Shown here: positions 16,108-25,170 of the stretch, piece after piece | Numbering within the stretch: the first letter of the stretch is position 1 | Layout: each line of letters opens with the position of its first letter | NCBI GenBank assembly: GCA_022776215.1 | Contig: JALFIR010000072.1 | Location: 1 to 30,788, forward strand | Reading direction: 5' to 3' | DNA: 30,788 bases | Origin: Colivicinus sp022776215 | GTDB lineage: Bacteria > Bacillota_I > Bacilli_A > Erysipelotrichales > Erysipelotrichaceae | Made by a program: the position numbers and the translations under genes | The notes under the pieces: generated by a model | The model's database searches: none | Seen by the model: only the letters and a program-made list of their open reading frames with translations | Told to the model about the DNA's origin: nothing

Positions 16108-17370
16108 ATGAATAAAGAAGAATTATCAAATCTAAAAGTAAGCGAACTTAAAGAAATCGCCAAAGAAAAACAAATCGACATCAGCGGTTTAAAGAAAGAT
16201 GAAATAATCTTTAAACTAACAGAAAAAGAAGAAAAGAAAACAGAAAACACATATCCAGTAGAAGGCATCCTAACTATCTTAGAAGATGGCTTTGGCTTTA
16301 TAAGAAACAACAACTTCTCAAACGACGAAGAAAACGTTTATGTCTCACCAACTTTCATCAAGAAATTCAGACTAAGACAAGGTGACTACATCAGTGGCAA
16401 GAAAAGAGATCCTAAAGACAACGAAAGATATTATTCATTAATATATATCGACAAAATCAACTACCAAACAACCGACATGATTAGAAACAGGGTAGCATTC
16501 GAAGACCTTACTCCTATTTTCCCAAATGAAAGAGTAAAACTAGAAAGACAAGGTGAATCTCTAGCTATGAGAGTAGTTGATCTAATGGCACCTATAGGTA
16601 AGGGCCAAAGAGGACTTATTGTATCTCCTCCTAAGGCTGGTAAAACAACTATTCTAAAAGACATGGCTCTATCAATCTTAAGATCATGCCCCAAGGCTCA
16701 TCTAATCATTTTATTAATTGATGAAAGACCAGAAGAAGTAACTGATATTAAAGAAATCATTAAAGGTGATAATGTTGAAATCTTCTACTCAACATTTGAT
16801 GAACAACCTCAAAGACATAAATATGTTTCAGAAATGACTATTGAACATGCTAAAAGATTAGTTGAAGTAGGTGAAGATGTCTTCATCCTACTAGACTCAA
16901 TCACAAGACTATCAAGAGCCTACAACCTAACAGAAACATCATCTGGCAAAACTCTATCAGGTGGTCTAGATCCTAATGCCCTATATATGCCAAAGAGATT
17001 CTTTGGAGCTGCTAGAAACACTAAAGAAAAAGGCTCTCTTACAATACTAGCTACAGCACTTGTGGACACAGGCAGTAAGATGGATGATGTCATCTATGAA
17101 GAATTTAAGGGTACTGGTAATATGGAACTTGTCTTATCAAGAAAACTTCAAGAAAGAAGACTATTCCCTGCCATTGACATTATGAAATCAGGAACCAGAA
17201 GAGAAGACTTGCTGTTAAATAAAAAAGAACTTGAAGCTACTAACATCATCCACAGAGACCTAGTATCTTATATGAGAGATGATCGTGTTGATTCTTTAAT
17301 TTCTCTATTTATTAAAACTAGAAACAATGATGATTTGGTTGAACAAGTTATCGCCAATAAAGGTTTTTAA
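16108..17370 (+). CDS. rho: Transcription termination factor Rho
   Basis: Hexameric RNA-dependent ATPase that ends transcription. From ATG 16108 the protein is 420 residues, the family's usual size. It starts with the Rho N-terminal helical domain (LSNLKVSELKEIAKE), followed by the cold-shock-like RNA-binding fold (GFGFIR near residue 61). The ATPase core has the P-loop PPKAGKTT (174-181) and LLIDERPEEVTD (202-213), then the Q- and R-loop regions (SGGLDPNAL, KGTGNMEL). An in-frame ATG 117 bases upstream is rejected because it adds a hydrophobic stretch foreign to Rho and lies inside the divergent gene. No Shine-Dalgarno site is present, and the -10 box places the transcript start at the ATG. 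A strong terminator follows. Confidence 0.97.
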   Translation: MNKEELSNLKVSELKEIAKEKQIDISGLKKDEIIFKLTEKEEKKTENTYPVEGILTILEDGFGFIRNNNFSNDEENVYVSPTFIKKFRLRQGDYISGKKRDPKDNERYYSLIYIDKINYQTTDMIRNRVAFEDLTPIFPNERVKLERQGESLAMRVVDLMAPIGKGQRGLIVSPPKAGKTTILKDMALSILRSCPKAHLIILLIDERPEEVTDIKEIIKGDNVEIFYSTFDEQPQRHKYVSEMTIEHAKRLVEVGEDVFILLDSITRLSRAYNLTETSSGKTLSGGLDPNALYMPKRFFGAARNTKEKGSLTILATALVDTGSKMDDVIYEEFKGTGNMELVLSRKLQERRLFPAIDIMKSGTRREDLLLNKKELEATNIIHRDLVSYMRDDRVDSLISLFIKTRNNDDLVEQVIANKGF

Positions 17371-17391
17371 CTTTCGAACATTATAGTTACA

Positions 17392-17438
17392 AAAACATGG
17401 CTGATATCCTTTATTTATAAGGGTTTCAGCCATGTTTT
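17392..17438. terminator. Bidirectional terminator between rho and the trp transporter genes
   Basis: A 13-bp stem pairs AAAACATGGCTGA (17392-17404) with TCAGCCATGTTTT (17426-17438). The interior is imperfectly paired. T-runs follow on both strands, serving the convergent rho and TrpZ-like genes. Confidence 0.8.
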
Positions 17439-17467
17439 AATTTGATTATTTTATGTAGTATAACACT

Positions 17468-18259
17468 TTAATTATTATCCAAGATAATACGATCATCATT
17501 AAGCGATTCCTTAAATACACTCAACAATTCATTTAGATCCATATGTTTCTTTGTTGTTTCATCTAACTCTTTAATAATTCTACCCTTATTCATAATCAAA
17601 GTACGATTACCAGTAGCAAGTGCCATCTTAAGATTATGAGTAATCATCAAACAAGTAATCCTATTCTCCTTAACAATTCTTTCGGTTAAGTTCATAATCT
17701 TATCAGCCATAATAGGATCTAAGGCAGCCGTATGTTCATCCAACAACAAGACCTTAGGAGGCACAATAGTTGCCATCAAAAGTGTTAAAGCCTGTCTTTG
17801 ACCACCTGATAATAAACCAACTTTAGTATCCATTCTATCTTCTAAATTCAAATCTAATTTCTTAAGTTCTTCTCTAAAGAAATCCTCATCTTTCTTACTA
17901 ATACAAGAGAATATTTTCTTATTCTTATCAGCCCTCATATAAGCTAAAGCTAAATTCTCTTTAATCGTCATATGAGGTGCGCTACCTCTTAATGGATCTT
18001 GAAACAATCTTCCAATAAACTTACTTCTTTGATAGTCAGCCTTGTTTGTAATATCAACACCATCAAGAATAATACTTCCCTTATCTAATTTAAAATCACC
18101 TGAAATCGAATTAAACAAGGTTGACTTACCTGCACCATTAGAACCAATAATTGTAATAAAATCACCAGTATTAACATCCAAATTAATATCACTTAAAGCC
18201 AACTTCTCATTAACCGTCCCTATTGAAAAAGTCTTACTTATATTATCAATCTTCAACAT
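17468..18259 (-). CDS. trpZ: ABC transporter ATPase, TrpZ-like
   Basis: A 263-residue cytosolic ATPase with Walker A GSNGAGKST, the signature LSGGQRQAL, Walker B VLLLDEHTAALDP and the switch His in ITHNLKMAL. The missing Ser/Val pattern of sugar ATPases and the HTAALDP form fit the group that partners TrpXY-type importers. It overlaps the permease gene by seven bases. The operon lies behind a T-box, and uptake of tryptophan is inferred from the family and the T-box specifier. It is the last gene and ends at the shared terminator. Confidence 0.85.
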   Translation of the reverse strand: MLKIDNISKTFSIGTVNEKLALSDINLDVNTGDFITIIGSNGAGKSTLFNSISGDFKLDKGSIILDGVDITNKADYQRSKFIGRLFQDPLRGSAPHMTIKENLALAYMRADKNKKIFSCISKKDEDFFREELKKLDLNLEDRMDTKVGLLSGGQRQALTLLMATIVPPKVLLLDEHTAALDPIMADKIMNLTERIVKENRITCLMITHNLKMALATGNRTLIMNKGRIIKELDETTKKHMDLNELLSVFKESLNDDRIILDNN

Positions 18260-19101
18260 AAAGTCTTCTTTCTATCCTTTAAATAAGGAAGTGCTATAGC
18301 CAATGTAATTATTAAAGCCGTCATCAACTTCAAACACTCAATCGGAATAATATGCGTCTGTAAGATAAAGGCATAAACCAAACGATAAATGATATTACCA
18401 ATTAAACACGCAATGATATTTTTAGTAATTGACTTCTTACCATTAATAAGTGTTTCACCAATAATCAAAGTAGCCAAACCAATTGTCACAATACCATTTC
18501 CTGCATTAATATCAGCACTCTTTTGAAGCTGACCTGCTAAAGCACCGCCAAGTCCTGTCAACATATTAGACATTACTAAACCGATAAAAATACAAGCCTT
18601 AGGATTAATAGAAGATGCCGATACCATGTCGATATTATCTCCTGTCGCCCTAATTGAAAGACCAAGTCTTGTAGATAAGAAATATCTTAATAGAATCATT
18701 ACTACAATTACAATCATTATTAGTAAAATCAATTTATTTCCATTAAATATTGTCTTATTTCTAAGTATTGAAATATTAGAACTAAAGCCCATAACCATTA
18801 GATTAATTGTATATAAAGCAGTATTAGTAATAATTCCTGCAAGAATTGAAGGAACACCTAATTTAGTTTGAAGTAAGGCAGTAACTAAACCCGCTAAACT
18901 ACCTGATACCATCCCTAGAAGTATTCCAAGTAAGGGATGATTATTAAGTGTACATACAATAGAAACACACATCCCCAAGACAAAACATCCATCAGTCGTA
19001 AGATCTGCTATATCTAATATTCTAAAACTTAGAAATAATGCTAGTGCTACAAAAGAATAAACACAAGCCAACTCTAAAGCTGTTTCAATAATATATGACA
19101 T
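18253..19101 (-). CDS. trpY: ABC transporter permease, TrpY-like
   Basis: A 282-residue integral membrane protein, mostly hydrophobic, with about eight spans and conserved Gly-rich stretches (GLGGALAGQLQKSADINAG, then GIVTIGLATLIIG). This is the branched-chain-permease-like fold typical of transporters with a TrpX-type lipoprotein. It starts two bases after the lipoprotein gene and overlaps the ATPase gene. Tryptophan is the likely cargo, by family and T-box. Confidence 0.85.
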   Translation of the reverse strand: MSYIIETALELACVYSFVALALFLSFRILDIADLTTDGCFVLGMCVSIVCTLNNHPLLGILLGMVSGSLAGLVTALLQTKLGVPSILAGIITNTALYTINLMVMGFSSNISILRNKTIFNGNKLILLIMIVIVVMILLRYFLSTRLGLSIRATGDNIDMVSASSINPKACIFIGLVMSNMLTGLGGALAGQLQKSADINAGNGIVTIGLATLIIGETLINGKKSITKNIIACLIGNIIYRLVYAFILQTHIIPIECLKLMTALIITLAIALPYLKDRKKTLC

Positions 19102-19103
19102 GC

Positions 19104-20072
19104 TTAATCCTTAATTGTTGTCACTTCAACAATCTCACCAAAGTCAGAGAAAATGTTTGAGTCTATTCCTAATTTCTCACACACATCACTATTAACAGTA
19201 ATAACACCACCCGGAACTACTTCATAATCTGTAACTTCACCACCAGTCATAATACTATAAACCAAATCAGCAGTTAACTTACCAAGCTCTGTATAATTAA
19301 CGCCACATGTCACAAAAGCACCACTCTTCACAAAAGAATCAGCACCAGTATAATGAGGAATCTTAGCATCCATGAAATCTTGAGCTATTGTTAATTCACT
19401 AGCCATAACCACATTATCGGTAGGTGTAAATACGGCATCAACCTTACTTGCGATAAGCGATGTTGCAGCCTGCTTAATCTCATCATCAGTATTGCCAGTA
19501 GTCTCAATAATTTCTACTCCCTTATCTTTCAAATAAGCCTTTGCCTCATCAATAGACTTCTTACTATTAGCCTCAGACATTGAATACAACAAGCCAATCT
19601 TTTTAATGTCTGGATTCACCTTAAACATCATTTCCATAATCTGCTTAGTATTAAGGGCATCTGATGTTCCTGTTACATAATCAATATCAGTTAAACCAGC
19701 AGTTTCAGGATCAGATATTGCCGCAAAAACCACTGGAATATCACCATCAGAAACAAGCGTCATCGTTTGTGCTGCAAGAGTTGCGATAGGCACTATTACA
19801 TCAACACCATCACTTCTTACCCCAGAACCAATTTGTCGAAGGACTGATTGATCATTTTGACCTGAATAAACACTTCCATAATCAATCACAACACCATCTC
19901 TTTCACTAATCACATCAAATTCATCACAAATAGCCTTCGCAATTTCATCAAGAGATTCATGATCAAGTTGCTTAACAACAGCCACCTTATAGCCATCATC
20001 AGCCTTTTTTGAACAACCTAGTAGTGTAACTAATAAGATAGCTACAAAGAATAAAGAAATAATTTTTTTCAT
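19104..20072 (-). CDS. trpX: ABC transporter substrate-binding lipoprotein, TrpX-like
   Basis: A 322-residue extracellular receptor anchored through Cys20 (signal MKKIISLFF...LLGC). The mature part follows the LacI-like two-lobe fold of the TrpX group: VAVVKQLDHESLDEI at the start, then VIVPIATLAAQT and the VVFAAISDPETAGL segment. AAGGAGG stands nine bases before ATG. It is the first gene of the operon, about 300 bases downstream of its promoter because of a T-box leader. When charged tRNA-Trp is scarce, the leader should let transcription through. Confidence 0.87.
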   Translation of the reverse strand: MKKIISLFFVAILLVTLLGCSKKADDGYKVAVVKQLDHESLDEIAKAICDEFDVISERDGVVIDYGSVYSGQNDQSVLRQIGSGVRSDGVDVIVPIATLAAQTMTLVSDGDIPVVFAAISDPETAGLTDIDYVTGTSDALNTKQIMEMMFKVNPDIKKIGLLYSMSEANSKKSIDEAKAYLKDKGVEIIETTGNTDDEIKQAATSLIASKVDAVFTPTDNVVMASELTIAQDFMDAKIPHYTGADSFVKSGAFVTCGVNYTELGKLTADLVYSIMTGGEVTDYEVVPGGVITVNSDVCEKLGIDSNIFSDFGEIVEVTTIKD

Positions 20073-20116
20073 GTGATTTTACCTCCTTCTTATCTGCATT
20101 TCCTCAAGTGTGGATA

Positions 20117-20149
20117 AACAAAAAACGCCTATCCCAAAGGACAAGCGTT
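20117..20149 (-). terminator. T-box leader terminator
   Basis: An 11-bp stem (two G-U pairs) joins AACGCTTGTCC and its partner ending in GGCGTT, with a TTT loop (20124-20149), followed by a run of six T on the minus strand. Part of its left arm is shared with the antiterminator, giving the on/off switch. Confidence 0.85.
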
Positions 20150-20378
20150 ATAACCTGCGGTACCACCTTAATTAGAAGTAAAACTTCTCTCTTAATGAAA
20201 ATGCAATCACATTTCCTGCCTTGTAACGCTAGCATCGCGTCTGGAAGTACTCACAAAAATGTTTTCATCCAGCCCTCTTGGGTCCATTTGCATAGCGCAC
20301 ATTCTGTCAATTTTCACCATCATGACTCTCTTTAAGCAGCTTTCTATGTTTGATTTCCCAATCAACGGTTTTGTTTAT
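20117..20378 (-). ncRNA. T-box riboswitch, probable tRNA-Trp specificity
   Basis: The leader carries the T-box core AAGGTGGTACCGC (20157-20169 on the minus strand), which binds the NCCA end of uncharged tRNA. Downstream of it CCTT can pair with the AAGG of the box to form the antiterminator. Further features are the AGAGAG start of stem I, a hairpin AGAAGT/ACTTCT before the box and a GACGC/GCGTT hairpin. The probable specifier is TGG at 20284-20286, in GCAAA-TGG-ACC. It is flanked by an ACC able to pair with an upstream GGT, and followed by GAG, as in specifier loops I know. The full stem I pairing is not settled by eye. It covers the 333-base gap between genes and has no protein-coding content. 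Confidence 0.9.
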
Positions 20379-20384
20379 AATTCA

Positions 20385-20413
20385 AATATACGACTAATAA
20401 ATTAATTAATCAA
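20385..20413 (-). promoter_or_regulatory. Promoter of the T-box/trpXYZ operon
   Basis: TTGATT (20408-20413) and TATATT (20385-20390) on the minus strand are 17 bp apart. The -35 box overlaps the final codons of the YbaK-like gene. There is no terminator between that gene and the T-box, so readthrough RNA also meets the T-box switch. Confidence 0.6.
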
Positions 20414-20876
20414 TATCAACATAGATAACTTCATTATCTACATGCTTATATACTTCTTTTAAGTTGCTAGTAGGCATCTCAAAACTCTCAGTAGGAATAC
20501 CAGCACTACAAATATACTTATCAAAATTAAAGACTCTATTATCCACAATATAACCAACTTCTTTAGGATAAGGGAATGGTGCAGCACAACCAGCCTCATA
20601 ACCTGCAATGTCCATAAGTTCTTCCCTTGAGGCAATACTTGTCTTCTCACCTAATAGTTCCTTAAAGAATTTACGATCAAAATTTACTCCCTCATAAGTA
20701 ATAAAAGAATAATATTTACCAGACTTAGTCTTAATAAACAAACACTTTGATTCTTGTCCTGTTAGATTAAACTGTTGATCAACTCTATAAGCAGCCTCAT
20801 AATCTAAAACTGGCTCATGTTCAATGTATCTAAATTCTAAATTTAATGATTCTAATATCTTTCCACTTTCTTGCAT
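20406..20876 (-). CDS. YbaK/ProX-family aminoacyl-tRNA deacylase-like protein
   Basis: A 156-residue protein of the YbaK/prolyl-tRNA-synthetase-associated editing domain family, which hydrolyses mischarged tRNAs. Seen are the family's DYEAAY...SKCLFIKT segment with the Lys expected in the active site, and GCAAPFPYP in place of the usual G-S/T-x-S-P-F-G loop. The Cys-Ala-Ala version is atypical, and the tRNA substrate is unclear. The gene overlaps the alpha-glucosidase gene by 25 bases in another frame and has its own GAGGTGAT site. It is last in the rlmB-malL run. Confidence 0.8.
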   Translation of the reverse strand: MQESGKILESLNLEFRYIEHEPVLDYEAAYRVDQQFNLTGQESKCLFIKTKSGKYYSFITYEGVNFDRKFFKELLGEKTSIASREELMDIAGYEAGCAAPFPYPKEVGYIVDNRVFNFDKYICSAGIPTESFEMPTSNLKEVYKHVDNEVIYVDID

Positions 20877-22717
20877 ACTATCACCTCATATGGTCTTAAT
20901 TTATCACTATTGCTATTATAATTACTTAACACAACATCTTCAACTAACGGCTTTTTTAAAGTCTTATCAGTTAAATTCATTACTACTACAAACATATCAT
21001 CATCTAATGTACGCTTATATATAAACATATCGTTACCGGGCTCGAATCTTACGGGCTCGAATCTTCCGTATACTAATCCTTTACAGTTCTTACGAAGCTT
21101 AATAGCCTTCTTATAATAATTCAGTATTGAATTATCATCCTTAAGTTCACTTTCAACGTTGTATTTCCTATAATCAGGATTAATATTTATCCAAGGATTA
21201 ACACTAGAGAAACCCGCATAAGTTTCATCTTTCCACTGCATTGGAGTTCTCGCATTATCCCTAGAACCATATTCCAATCTCTTTAAGATATTCTTATCCT
21301 TTTTATTCAATTCATAAAAATTTAAAGTTTCGACATCACGATACTCACTCAAATCCTTAAAAGGATAATTAGCCATGCCAATCTCATCACCCTGATAAAT
21401 ATAAGGTGTACCCTTTAAAGTCATCATTAAAGTAATTAACAGCTTAGCAACTTCATCACGATACCTTAGATCCTTATTAACCTTAGACAACATCCTAGGA
21501 TTATCATGATTGTTCATAAACACTGTAGGCCAAGCATGATTAGAATATTTTGTCTGCCATCTAATAAGCTCAGGCACCATCTTCCTTAAATCAAAGTCAT
21601 AAATGTCAAAACGCTTCTTACCAGGATTATCAATATGATCAAAAGAAAACAATTGACTTAGCTCATCACTATCATCACCCGCAATAAACCTACCTAACTT
21701 AACACCAGCACCAGGACATTCTCCTACTGTATAAGCCTTATGAGGCTTTAAACATCTTTGATTAAATTCCTTTAAGTACTCATCCAAATGATTACCATGG
21801 AAATAATGTTCAATACCCACAAAAGAAATTAATTCCCCAATAGTCTTATTGCCATCTCTTAAAGGCCTATTCTTAGATATCATCGACACAACATCCAATC
21901 TAAAACCATCAGCGCCCTTATCCAACCAATAATTGGCAATATCATACATCTCTTCTCTAACCAAAGGATTATCCCAATTTAAGTCTATTTGTTTATCAGC
22001 GAATAGATGTAAGGCATATTGTTTTCTCTCATCAAAATATTTCCATGCAGGACCTGAAAAGAAAGAAGTCCAGTTAGTAGGCTTATCTTCCCAAATATAA
22101 TAATCATCGTAAGGTTTAATTCTCTTCAAAGATTTTTTAAACCATTCATGTTCATCAGAAGTATGATTCATTACCAAATCAATAATGACCTTAATATCTC
22201 TTTTATGAGCTTCAATAAATAAATTATCAACATCTTCCATAGTCCCAAACTCAGTCATAATCTTCTTATAATCACGAATATCATAACCATTATCACAATT
22301 AGGCGAATCATAGAATGGACATATCCACAAGGCATCAACTCCCAAATCCTTTAGATAATCTAGCTTAGAAGTAATGCCATTAATATCGCCAATACCATCA
22401 CCATTAGAATCCTTAAAAGAACGAGGATATATTTGATAGAATATTGCCTCCTTCCACCATTCTCTTTTTATTGATGGATTATCATCAATATCCTCAATAT
22501 TAAAAGAGTTTAACAAATCAACAAACGCATCGATTGCCTCATCATTAAACTTATTAAACGTTAAATATTTCAAGGAACTCAGCTTAATACCTCCAATCAA
22601 TTTCTTCTCAATCAAACTCTCATCCATTCCAAGTGAATAGAATAAACGAGCCAAAAGATCATGACCAGATGGGGTCTTAAACACATCAAATAATTTAGAG
22701 TTCCTTGTTACTAACAT
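20852..22717 (-). CDS. malL: Oligo-1,6-glucosidase/isomaltase-type GH13 with extra N-terminal domain
   Basis: Cytosolic glucosidase for isomaltose-like or short alpha-glucans. From residue about 86 (REWWKEAIFYQIYPRSF) it is a typical GH13 subfamily enzyme, with nucleophile D275 (GFRLDVV), acid/base E333 (VGECPG) and D405 (NNHDNPR). The residue after the nucleophile is Val, which in this family favours alpha-1,6 over alpha-1,4 bonds. At 621 residues it exceeds the usual 560 because of an 85-residue helical N-terminal extension (VFKTPSGHDLLARLF...). The gene starts two bases after rlmB ends, and starch use fits the malQ operon. Trehalose-6-phosphate hydrolase is less likely. Confidence 0.9.
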   Translation of the reverse strand: MLVTRNSKLFDVFKTPSGHDLLARLFYSLGMDESLIEKKLIGGIKLSSLKYLTFNKFNDEAIDAFVDLLNSFNIEDIDDNPSIKREWWKEAIFYQIYPRSFKDSNGDGIGDINGITSKLDYLKDLGVDALWICPFYDSPNCDNGYDIRDYKKIMTEFGTMEDVDNLFIEAHKRDIKVIIDLVMNHTSDEHEWFKKSLKRIKPYDDYYIWEDKPTNWTSFFSGPAWKYFDERKQYALHLFADKQIDLNWDNPLVREEMYDIANYWLDKGADGFRLDVVSMISKNRPLRDGNKTIGELISFVGIEHYFHGNHLDEYLKEFNQRCLKPHKAYTVGECPGAGVKLGRFIAGDDSDELSQLFSFDHIDNPGKKRFDIYDFDLRKMVPELIRWQTKYSNHAWPTVFMNNHDNPRMLSKVNKDLRYRDEVAKLLITLMMTLKGTPYIYQGDEIGMANYPFKDLSEYRDVETLNFYELNKKDKNILKRLEYGSRDNARTPMQWKDETYAGFSSVNPWININPDYRKYNVESELKDDNSILNYYKKAIKLRKNCKGLVYGRFEPVRFEPGNDMFIYKRTLDDDMFVVVMNLTDKTLKKPLVEDVVLSNYNSNSDKLRPYEVIVCKKVERY

Positions 22718-22719
22718 AA

Positions 22720-23418
22720 TTATTCTCCTCTTTTATCAAGGATATTAAAAATCATAATACCAGCAGCTACCGAAGCATTCAAACTGTTAATATGGCCCTT
22801 CATTGGCATCTTAACGATAAAGTCGCATTCTTCCTTAACAAGACGGCTCATGCCCTCACCCTCAGAACCAATTACCAAAGCTACATTCATGTTATAGTCA
22901 ATCTTATTATAAAGATCATTACCAGAACCATCAGTACCAACAACCCAATAGCCATTGTCCTTTAGTTCCTTAATAGTATTTACCATATTAGTTACTTCAG
23001 CCACCTTAACATACTCAAGCGCCCCACAAGCAACCTTAGCAACCGTATCGTTTAAATGAACACTATTATGTTTCTTATAAACTAAACCATCAGCACCAGC
23101 ACACTCACAAGTTCTAATAATAGCACCTAGATTATGAGGATCCTTTAGTCCATCTAACAAGACAATAAGACCCTTCTCCTTCTTCATCATCGACTTAACA
23201 GTAGCTAGTTTATATTCCTTGGTATAAGCTAAACAGCCCTGATGATTACCATTCTTACTCAAGATATCTAACTTCTTTTTATCAACTATTTTATATTTAA
23301 TATTCTTCTTTTCTAAATCCTTAATATATTGACAATCCTTTGTCACCAAAGCTTCTTTAATACGGTCACTTCTTAAAGCCTCTATAAAACTATTTTTTCC
23401 ATAAATGATATCACTCAT
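22720..23418 (-). CDS. rlmB: 23S rRNA 2'-O-methyltransferase RlmB (TrmH/SpoU family)
   Basis: Methylates the ribose of a conserved guanosine in 23S rRNA using S-adenosylmethionine. The 232 residues contain the three SpoU motifs: LDGLKDPHNLGAIIRTCE, LVIGSEGEGMSRL and NSLNASVAAGI, which form the trefoil-knot site. The small N-terminal RNA-binding domain begins IIYGKNSFIEAL. AAGGTGG precedes the ATG. A possible extended -10 (TGATAAAAT, 23443-23451 on the minus strand) in the 52-base gap could give it its own promoter. This would matter because an island separates it from mrnC-cysS, its common neighbours in Bacillota. Confidence 0.95.
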   Translation of the reverse strand: MSDIIYGKNSFIEALRSDRIKEALVTKDCQYIKDLEKKNIKYKIVDKKKLDILSKNGNHQGCLAYTKEYKLATVKSMMKKEKGLIVLLDGLKDPHNLGAIIRTCECAGADGLVYKKHNSVHLNDTVAKVACGALEYVKVAEVTNMVNTIKELKDNGYWVVGTDGSGNDLYNKIDYNMNVALVIGSEGEGMSRLVKEECDFIVKMPMKGHINSLNASVAAGIMIFNILDKRGE

Positions 23419-23470
23419 ATTTTTACCACCTTAACATTGCTTATTTTATCATGTATTACTTTTAATCTAA

Positions 23471-24217
23471 TCAATCATAGATGCTTTTAAGCTTATCTAT
23501 AACTTCTTCATTCTTTAACTCATGTCTCTTTAAAGAATTATAATCAAATGGATTATCAATAAGTGTGACGATAAAATTATCTATATCATTTTTAACCGAA
23601 ATAGGAAGCTCCTTGGTTTTTCTTAATTCTAATTCACCTATTATACGCAAGATGTCTTTTTTGTGTTTGCCGATATCACCAGAATCAATTTTCTCACCAT
23701 TCTTTTTTCTTAAGTCTAGATCTAGATAAGCTTTAGCCTTAAAAAGAATTAAATATTCGGGTCTTAAAACGGATAAACCGTCCTCAATAGATCTTCCTTC
23801 TAATAAGATTTGATAATAATCTTCATCTAACAAAATAGCTGAAAGACTAGATACCGAATCATCAACATGAACTGGCGTTATTCCTTTCGTTTCTCTAAGC
23901 TCAAAATTCTCTCTACAGAATAGTTCAATCGTTCTTGGGTAATTGTCAGCCTCTGGTTTATCAAACCTATAAAATTGTGGCTTACCTTTATTAGTAGTCT
24001 TGTTTCGATATTTTCCATCTTTAACAAATTCCCAAAATCTATCTCCAAATTCGGTCGTTAATGCTTCAACAATTAACACCATGTCCAAATCTTTTGTCAT
24101 TCTAAACTCAGCTTTTCGATTTTCAAATACAATATCGCATGCAGCTCCTCCTATAAGGACATATTGATCCTCAAATCCTTTAAAATACTCTCTAAAAATT
24201 GTTATTCCATTAACCAT
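23471..24217 (-). CDS. AbiEii/MenT-like nucleotidyltransferase, candidate toxin
   Basis: A 248-residue protein of the polymerase-beta-like nucleotidyltransferase fold. Motifs in order are LIGGAACDIV (GG at 23-24), RMTKDLDMVL with D43 and D45 as metal ligands, a later acidic strand (RTIELFCR), and the helix ILFKAKAYLDL with Lys, then KHKKDI. These resemble AbiEii-type toxins, which modify a nucleotide or tRNA target. It follows, and overlaps by 16 bases, a winged-helix gene, the antitoxin-then-toxin order of type IV AbiE modules. AAAGGAG precedes its ATG. Toxicity and target are inferred, and a metabolic nucleotidyltransferase is not excluded. Confidence 0.7.
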   Translation of the reverse strand: MVNGITIFREYFKGFEDQYVLIGGAACDIVFENRKAEFRMTKDLDMVLIVEALTTEFGDRFWEFVKDGKYRNKTTNKGKPQFYRFDKPEADNYPRTIELFCRENFELRETKGITPVHVDDSVSSLSAILLDEDYYQILLEGRSIEDGLSVLRPEYLILFKAKAYLDLDLRKKNGEKIDSGDIGKHKKDILRIIGELELRKTKELPISVKNDIDNFIVTLIDNPFDYNSLKRHELKNEEVIDKLKSIYD

Positions 24218-25161
24218 ACATACTCCTTTAACATTTTTCTAATAGAAAGGTCCACTCTTGAATCATCTAAGTCCTCTTCGGACAAAGATAAAATGACACT
24301 AAATGGATCTTCTACATTATTATTGTTAAAGTTTATAAAATATCCTACCTCTAATACCAAACAACCTATATTTTCTCCAGAATAAACAGGTCTCATGTTC
24401 TTAATTCCACTAGTTGCAAGTTCTTTTTTCGTAATTATATATGTTGGATAATTATTATCCTGTAACATAGAATACTCACACAAAGCACTAATTCCACCTA
24501 ATTTATCTAGTTTTATGTCATCGTGAAGAGCATATATCCTAATTATTGGGGTTCTTAATTTATCTCTAATATCCTCCCATAATTTTTCTATATCATCGGG
24601 TATTGAGATTACTCTAGATTTACCTTTCATATCTAGAATTTTGATGCCTAAGTACTGTATCTCATCAAAACATCTATTCGCAGACATTCTAGTAACATCT
24701 AATTTTTTTGCCGCTTCAGTAGCTGTGATATTTCTCCATTTTTCATACATTGCCACAAATATCATTTTTTGAGTTAAAAAAGATATCAAAGTAATTGGAG
24801 AAATTTCTTTATTTCTTTCGTTCGCAAGAGCAATTCCTAAAAAAGGCAAATATATTTGTTTACCTTTAATCACAAAAGGAACTCCTTTTTCAATAAAACT
24901 CTCTTTTTTATAAGCGGTTGAAGTATCTAAAAATATTACACATGTTAATCTAACCTGTTCTTCTACCAATTTTCTTTGTCCAGCAAGCATCCTTAAATTA
25001 ATTTCTTTTTTTGGTTCAATCGCTATAAAACTAATAGTATTAATTTTTACATCATAAATAGTATACCTAGACTTGTATACCAAAGGTAAATCATTATAAT
25101 ACTTGTCTGTTTCTTTTATAGAAACTTTTAAATGTAATGTGTTTTCAATAAATTCTTTCAT
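24202..25161 (-). CDS. Winged-helix protein, AbiEi-like candidate antitoxin/regulator
   Basis: A 319-residue protein. Residues 1-130 form an alpha/beta domain of unknown role (GVPFVIKGKQIYLPFLGIAL). Residues about 145-172 are a MarR-like helix-turn-helix (TATEAAKKLDVTRMSANRCFDE). Further on, LGGISALCEYSML resembles the conserved C-terminal part of AbiEi-type partners of nucleotidyltransferases. It is first in the pair and has no clear Shine-Dalgarno site. A 23-bp inverted repeat lies just upstream, fitting autorepression. Readings other than antitoxin, such as a plain MarR-like regulator, remain possible. Confidence 0.65.
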   Translation of the reverse strand: MKEFIENTLHLKVSIKETDKYYNDLPLVYKSRYTIYDVKINTISFIAIEPKKEINLRMLAGQRKLVEEQVRLTCVIFLDTSTAYKKESFIEKGVPFVIKGKQIYLPFLGIALANERNKEISPITLISFLTQKMIFVAMYEKWRNITATEAAKKLDVTRMSANRCFDEIQYLGIKILDMKGKSRVISIPDDIEKLWEDIRDKLRTPIIRIYALHDDIKLDKLGGISALCEYSMLQDNNYPTYIITKKELATSGIKNMRPVYSGENIGCLVLEVGYFINFNNNNVEDPFSVILSLSEEDLDDSRVDLSIRKMLKEYVWLME

Positions 25162-25170
25162 ATTTTATAT

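Noticed and set aside
20240..20262. T-box specifier placed near AAAACATTTTT before GAGTA
   Set aside because: This stretch can pair with ACAGAATGT upstream and lacks a flanking ACC. The TGG at 20284-20286 has the better context and agrees with the transporter family, though the choice is not certain.
23419..23470. Insertion-site duplication at the left island edge
   Set aside because: I could not find a matching direct repeat at the right edge near 26705-26743, and no transposase or integrase is present.
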